Source of the DNA: Euryarchaeota archaeon UBA433
Lineage (GTDB): Archaea; Thermoplasmatota; Poseidoniia; Poseidoniales; Poseidoniaceae
Assembly (NCBI GenBank): GCA_002495535.1
Contig: DAFX01000050.1
Coordinates: 27,289-37,301 of the forward strand
Direction of reading: 5' to 3'
DNA: 10,013 nucleotides
The notes beneath the pieces were generated by a model, which did not search any database, had not been told where the DNA came from, and was given only the letters and a program-made list of their open reading frames with translations. The first letter of the stretch is position 1. Each line of letters opens with the position of its first letter. This document shows positions 6,306-10,013 of this stretch, piece after piece. A program made the position numbers and the translations under genes.

Positions 6306-7943
6306 ATGCGCATCACTGGACAAGAGGAGGGTCCACAAAGTGCAGAGGACTTTGAAGTCTTCAAAGGGCTGCACTTGATTGGAACCTCTGGAAAGGTTAA
6401 CGTCAAAGTGACTGAGCGCAAGCTCTCCATCGAACAGAGAAAGGGGCACACCACTGAAATCGCTCATGAATGGGTCATGCGACTGAACCATTCCCAAAAG
6501 CCACTTTTCCCGAACGGATACGCTGGTCTCGGTCTAGTGTTGTTGTGGGTTGGCTACCGAGGATTGATTTTTGGAACCGCATCTCAAATGCTAACCATAG
6601 GGCTCGGTTTGGTGTTTCTGTTTGGACGGTTTGGGATTAAGCGACCCCTCTTGACCATTGAAACTCAAGCGCATGACTGCCACATGATCACCGGGAACGA
6701 CGCCACACTGATGCGCTTGTGCGAACTTCACAATCGTTTGACGGAAGGCATGACGATGGAACAGGCCAAACTCGGCCTTGATCAGTTGAACCGGGACACC
6801 GATTTCCCTCGCATAAACGCTGAACGAATCATCCCTGCGGAACCAATCCATCTCGATTCGCCACTCCCAATTGCAACGTTGCTCGCAACGCATGGAAATG
6901 GGGGGCAAATGGCAAACGCTGAACCTCCACTCAATCTTCTCCGGGCTGAAGAGCAACTGGATCTGGATTTCGGTGAACCGATGAATGCCGGGTGGATGTT
7001 CGGAGAACCAGAACTCGAACCTCAGGATCTCATGAACCACGGACTCATTCAACGAGGGCGAGCCAACGCTCAAACCCGCCGTCATGCGCTCCCTGGTCCA
7101 CAGCCTGGGCCAAGAGATGGAACCTACACCCACCATCCAGCACACCCATACCCTTCCCCTCAGGCCATCAATCACGGTCGCTCATACGGTCAGATCACAG
7201 AAGCACAGCCAGCGAGGATGGAACAACAAGTCTCCCATCCCCACGACCAGGTGCCAACTGAATTTTTACCGAGCTTTGTTGGGCCTGAAGGAGCGCATGT
7301 CCCCAGGCACATGCCTCCGGTCGAGCAGGAAATTGTCGAATTTGAATCGAACTTGGACGAACTTTTCTCTGAGCCCGAACCATCCTTGGTCACAAGCGCT
7401 CGGCTCGAGGAGACCCTTGATGCCGAACTGGTGCATGAATTGACCCAGCCTCCAGCCAAACAAAACGCCTACATCATGCGTCGAAAAACCTCTGGGTTTG
7501 CCAACCCTCGTTGGCTGCAACGGCAAAATCGCTTCAACGGCGGCACCCGAATGCAGTCGTTCATTCACGGCATCAAAGACAGTGCTACCATTGCGAGCAA
7601 ACTCTTCACAGGGACCATCCCCGCATCTCCCGCGCCACGTCCAGAATCAGAGACCGGGCATGAATTGCGTGAGCGTTCGGCCAAAACTCACCAGGAGGAA
7701 ATCGAAAGCAGTGTTGCGAACCTCTCAGACACCCATGGAGGCGTGTTGCCCGCTGAAGTTGTCGAGCGAATGACAAGTCATTTCTCTCGTCGCCACACCT
7801 TGGTTGAGCAAATCGAACAGGAACGAAAAGCGCAAGAAGCAACCTCTGACTTAGACGGTTTGTCCTTTGAAGATTTGACTGAGCGGGTCGAGAACCACAA
7901 GACCACGGCTGGAGTTTCCGGGCTTCCCAGACTCGACTTGTGA
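6306..7943 (+). CDS. Membrane protein with TM hairpin and long low-complexity tail, unknown function
   Basis: The 545-residue product is not a family I recognise. Residues ~20-65 look like beta strands of a small cytoplasmic domain. Two close hydrophobic segments (~72-90 and ~93-108) make a membrane hairpin. Residues ~112-148 (PLLTIET to the helix LMRLCELHNRL) resemble the last strand and helix of a PH-like domain, so the hairpin may be inserted in such a fold. From ~165 the chain looks disordered: a Pro/His-rich part (250-320), an acidic part (336-380), a basic/aromatic patch (391-415) and a charged helical end (483-530). Both termini should be cytoplasmic. There is no alternative upstream start (stop TAA at 6276 in frame, no start codon after it) and no ribosome binding site, which suggests leaderless translation. 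The TGA abuts the convergent kinase gene. Confidence 0.8.
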   Translation: MRITGQEEGPQSAEDFEVFKGLHLIGTSGKVNVKVTERKLSIEQRKGHTTEIAHEWVMRLNHSQKPLFPNGYAGLGLVLLWVGYRGLIFGTASQMLTIGLGLVFLFGRFGIKRPLLTIETQAHDCHMITGNDATLMRLCELHNRLTEGMTMEQAKLGLDQLNRDTDFPRINAERIIPAEPIHLDSPLPIATLLATHGNGGQMANAEPPLNLLRAEEQLDLDFGEPMNAGWMFGEPELEPQDLMNHGLIQRGRANAQTRRHALPGPQPGPRDGTYTHHPAHPYPSPQAINHGRSYGQITEAQPARMEQQVSHPHDQVPTEFLPSFVGPEGAHVPRHMPPVEQEIVEFESNLDELFSEPEPSLVTSARLEETLDAELVHELTQPPAKQNAYIMRRKTSGFANPRWLQRQNRFNGGTRMQSFIHGIKDSATIASKLFTGTIPASPAPRPESETGHELRERSAKTHQEEIESSVANLSDTHGGVLPAEVVERMTSHFSRRHTLVEQIEQERKAQEATSDLDGLSFEDLTERVENHKTTAGVSGLPRLDL

Positions 7944-8864
7944 TCAGTTGAGCATGCCTTCGAATTGAGCGACGCGTTCATTGAACGAATCGACGCTCAT
8001 GTTTCGAAGCGCCTCGGTTCCAAATGATTGCAGCGTGAAACTTGCCGAGACCGTGGCAGCAACAAGGGCGCTTCTCAATTCAGTGCGCTCCAAGGCACCT
8101 TCCCCCGAAGCGATGTAGGCAGCTAAAGTTCCAGCAAATGTATCACCGCACCCAGTGGGATCACAGACATCTGCAATTGGGAAGGCGGGTAATGCAATAA
8201 TCTCCTCGCCGTGGAACGCAAGAACTCCATGTTCCCCACGCTTTACGATGAGCGTTGGTACATTGGTCATAGACCGAACAGTTTGAGCCGCTCGAATCAA
8301 GTTTTGATCTTCAGCGAGCATGCGCACTTCCCCGTCATTGATGATGAGCAAGTCAACTCGTTGCATCACTTCAAGCAGAGGTTCTTTGGCAATGGTGATC
8401 CAGAGGTTCATGGAATCAAGCATCGACAGACGTTGTGGTTTCGTTTGGTCGAGAACACTTGCTTGAAGCGCCGGGTGAAGGTTGGCGCAAAACGTGACTT
8501 TCGGCGTCTTGGCGTGGTCTGGGACTTTGGGTTGAAAGTGTTCGAACACATTGAGGTGGGTGGCGTGCGTTTCAGCTTCAGCCATTGACCCGTGATAGGC
8601 TCCTTCCCATCGAAATGTTTCCCCAGGGGCGGTTTCTATGCCGGTGAGATCGGTGCCGTGTGTTGCCAATGTTTGGCGATCTGTGTCGGCAAAGTCTTCG
8701 CCAACGACGCCAACCAAACCCACCGTACCCGAGCCAAGTCGCTTGGTGTGAAATGCGCTTGCTAAGCCACCATATGTTGCTGAGCCGCCAAGCGCTTGCT
8801 CAACTTTGCCAGCAGGAGAAGTGACTGAATCATAGGCGATGCTGCCAACCAAAAGGACATCCAT
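7944..8864 (-). CDS. PfkB/ribokinase-family sugar kinase
   Basis: The 306-residue product transfers phosphate from ATP to a sugar or related alcohol. It shows both family signatures: the N-terminal glycine motif GGSATYGGLAS (26-36), preceded by D12 at the usual substrate-binding position, and the C-terminal DPTGCGDTFAG (235-245), which forms the anion hole and carries the catalytic base D241. NDGEVRMLAED in the middle is the N-x-x-E motif region. Length and domain order are normal. From memory it fits a widespread bacterial and archaeal subfamily with the FRWxGxY and LNVF stretches seen here, annotated only as sugar kinase; the substrate is unknown. It lies 75 nt downstream of the biotin carboxylase gene on the same strand and may share its transcript. 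No clear ribosome binding site precedes ATG 8864. Confidence 0.88.
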   Translation of the reverse strand: MDVLLVGSIAYDSVTSPAGKVEQALGGSATYGGLASAFHTKRLGSGTVGLVGVVGEDFADTDRQTLATHGTDLTGIETAPGETFRWEGAYHGSMAEAETHATHLNVFEHFQPKVPDHAKTPKVTFCANLHPALQASVLDQTKPQRLSMLDSMNLWITIAKEPLLEVMQRVDLLIINDGEVRMLAEDQNLIRAAQTVRSMTNVPTLIVKRGEHGVLAFHGEEIIALPAFPIADVCDPTGCGDTFAGTLAAYIASGEGALERTELRSALVAATVSASFTLQSFGTEALRNMSVDSFNERVAQFEGMLN

Positions 8865-8939
8865 GGTGGGACGAAATGGGGGCCCTACTTCAAGATGTCA
8901 CTGAAGGTGGGAAAGGTGTTCAACAGGAAAGTATGAGCC

Positions 8940-10013
8940 TTAGCCTAGCAATTCCTCATGCATATCGATGTATTGGATTGTGATGTTTCGATCGAGGAAG
9001 TCCTGCTCATCCATAATCCGACGATGGAGCGGAATAAGGTGTTCCACACCGGTGATCATTGTTTCATCGAGGGCGGTACGCATCCGCCGAATGGCATCGT
9101 CTCGGTCCCTGCCCCACACCAAAAGTTTAGCCAGCAATGAGTCGAAACAACCCGGCATGTCGTAGCCGGGATGAGCGTGGGTGTCGACGCGAACCCCATA
9201 GCCAGAAGGGAAATGGCATTCCCATAGCCGACCGGGGCTCGGGATAAATTTACGAGGGTCTTCAGCATTCAAACGGCATTGAATGGCATGGCCATTCCAA
9301 GTCACATCTTCTTGGGAAAGTGGCAAGTCTTCGCCTTGTGCGACACGAATGCCGAGTTCAACCAGGTTGTAACCTGTGATGAGTTCGGTCACTGTGTGTT
9401 CAACTTGGACCCTAGGATTGACTTCAAGGAAGTAAAAATCTCCATTTGCATCGCGCAAAAATTCGAACGTTGCGAGGCCTTTGTAGCCGACTGATTCAGC
9501 ACCCCTGCATACCAAGTCACCGATTTCTTGCCTTTTCTTGTCGTCGAGCCAAGGGCCTTCTTCAACCAGTTTTTGATGCCGGCGTTGAATCGAGCAGAAA
9601 CGTTCGCCGAAATGAATCGCTGTCTTTCCATCGCCCAAGACTTGAAATTCAACGTGTTGGGCGCCTTGGATGTATTTCTCCACAAAGACGCGCTCGTCGC
9701 CAAATGCTGATTTAGCCCTTGATTGGCAAAGTTTCAACGCACTTTCGAATTCGGAGGATTCCTCAACAATTTGCATACCAATTCCGCCGCCACCAGCTGC
9801 TGCCTTAATGATCACTGGATAGCCAATTTGTTCGGCGAGCGTCGACGCTACACCGGCATCAGAAATTGGCTCCGAGGAACCCTTAGCCGTTGGCAAACCG
9901 GCAGCCTCCATTGCCGCACGGGCCTCGATTTTGTCCCCAAGTAAGGTGATCACATCAGCCGATGGGCCGATGAATGTGATGCCCTCTTCTTGCAAACGAC
10001 GCACAAAATTTGC
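8940..10013 (-). CDS. accC: Biotin carboxylase subunit of acyl-CoA carboxylase (N-terminus outside window)
   Basis: The visible 357 residues are the ATP-grasp and C-terminal domains of biotin carboxylase, which uses ATP and bicarbonate to carboxylate biotin on a carrier protein. The open frame continues past the window edge (ANFVRRLQEEGITFIGPS), so about 90 N-terminal residues are missing. Landmarks are GDKIEAR, the glycine-rich lid AAAGGGGIGM, ERFCSIQRRHQK, TFEFL and FLEVNPRVQVEH (two metal-binding Glu and the catalytic Arg), and QCRLNAEDP (Arg near biotin). It ends about 20 residues after the C-terminal domain, with no fused biotin carrier, so carrier and carboxyltransferase must be separate. 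In archaea such complexes act on acetyl- or propionyl-CoA. Pyruvate carboxylase subunit A is the main alternative. Isoleucine replaces the usual Arg/Lys in the lid, and Phe replaces the usual acidic residue before CSIQRR. Confidence 0.92.
   Translation of the reverse strand, partial: ANFVRRLQEEGITFIGPSADVITLLGDKIEARAAMEAAGLPTAKGSSEPISDAGVASTLAEQIGYPVIIKAAAGGGGIGMQIVEESSEFESALKLCQSRAKSAFGDERVFVEKYIQGAQHVEFQVLGDGKTAIHFGERFCSIQRRHQKLVEEGPWLDDKKRQEIGDLVCRGAESVGYKGLATFEFLRDANGDFYFLEVNPRVQVEHTVTELITGYNLVELGIRVAQGEDLPLSQEDVTWNGHAIQCRLNAEDPRKFIPSPGRLWECHFPSGYGVRVDTHAHPGYDMPGCFDSLLAKLLVWGRDRDDAIRRMRTALDETMITGVEHLIPLHRRIMDEQDFLDRNITIQYIDMHEELLG

Noticed and set aside
6591..7175. 194-residue minus-strand reading frame antisense to the membrane protein
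   Set aside because: It lies wholly opposite the 545-residue gene, has no recognisable domain, and the plus-strand product has a coherent TM hairpin and tail.
8211..8588. 125-residue plus-strand frame
   Set aside because: It is antisense to the kinase gene, whose two family signatures are intact; no domain is seen in the shadow.
1..10013. Mobile elements, CRISPR arrays, toxin-antitoxin or defence genes
   Set aside because: No transposase or integrase motifs, terminal inverted repeats, regularly spaced repeats or defence-type domains were seen on either strand.

Overview
The window looks like chromosomal DNA of a marine planktonic archaeon, most likely a Marine Group II euryarchaeon (Poseidoniales). 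This rests on three things: an EF-1A-like protein without a P-loop, of a type I recall from Euryarchaeota; a very long secreted multi-domain protein whose N-terminus resembles Poseidoniales surface proteins; and Shine-Dalgarno sites of the archaeal GAGGTGA type. Placement is from recall of families, not from a search. Nothing indicates a phage, plasmid, transposon, CRISPR array or stable RNA gene.

Layout. Positions 1-3569 (minus) encode the first ~1189 residues of a giant secreted or surface protein whose C-terminus lies outside the window. Upstream of it on the same strand is a short ThiI-like PP-loop sulfurtransferase (3672-4343). Divergent from it, on the plus strand, are a hotdog acyl-CoA thioesterase (4435-4896) and, 40 nt later, the EF-1A/SelB-like protein with a degenerate G domain (4937-5959). 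A 56-residue tail-anchored-looking membrane protein on the minus strand (5960-6130) abuts that gene stop to stop. A 175-bp divergent spacer leads to a 545-residue plus-strand protein with a transmembrane hairpin and a long low-complexity tail (6306-7943). That gene again abuts, stop to stop, a minus-strand PfkB-family sugar kinase (7944-8864). Upstream of the kinase is a biotin carboxylase (8940-10013) whose N-terminus is cut by the window edge.

How the genes fit together. The window is mainly compact housekeeping DNA: acyl-CoA metabolism (thioesterase and biotin carboxylase, not adjacent), sulfur transfer, a translation-factor relative and a sugar kinase. The least explained parts are the giant surface protein, the 545-residue membrane protein and the 56-residue membrane protein. 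No single multi-gene system is evident; the divergent and convergent gene order argues against one operon covering the window.
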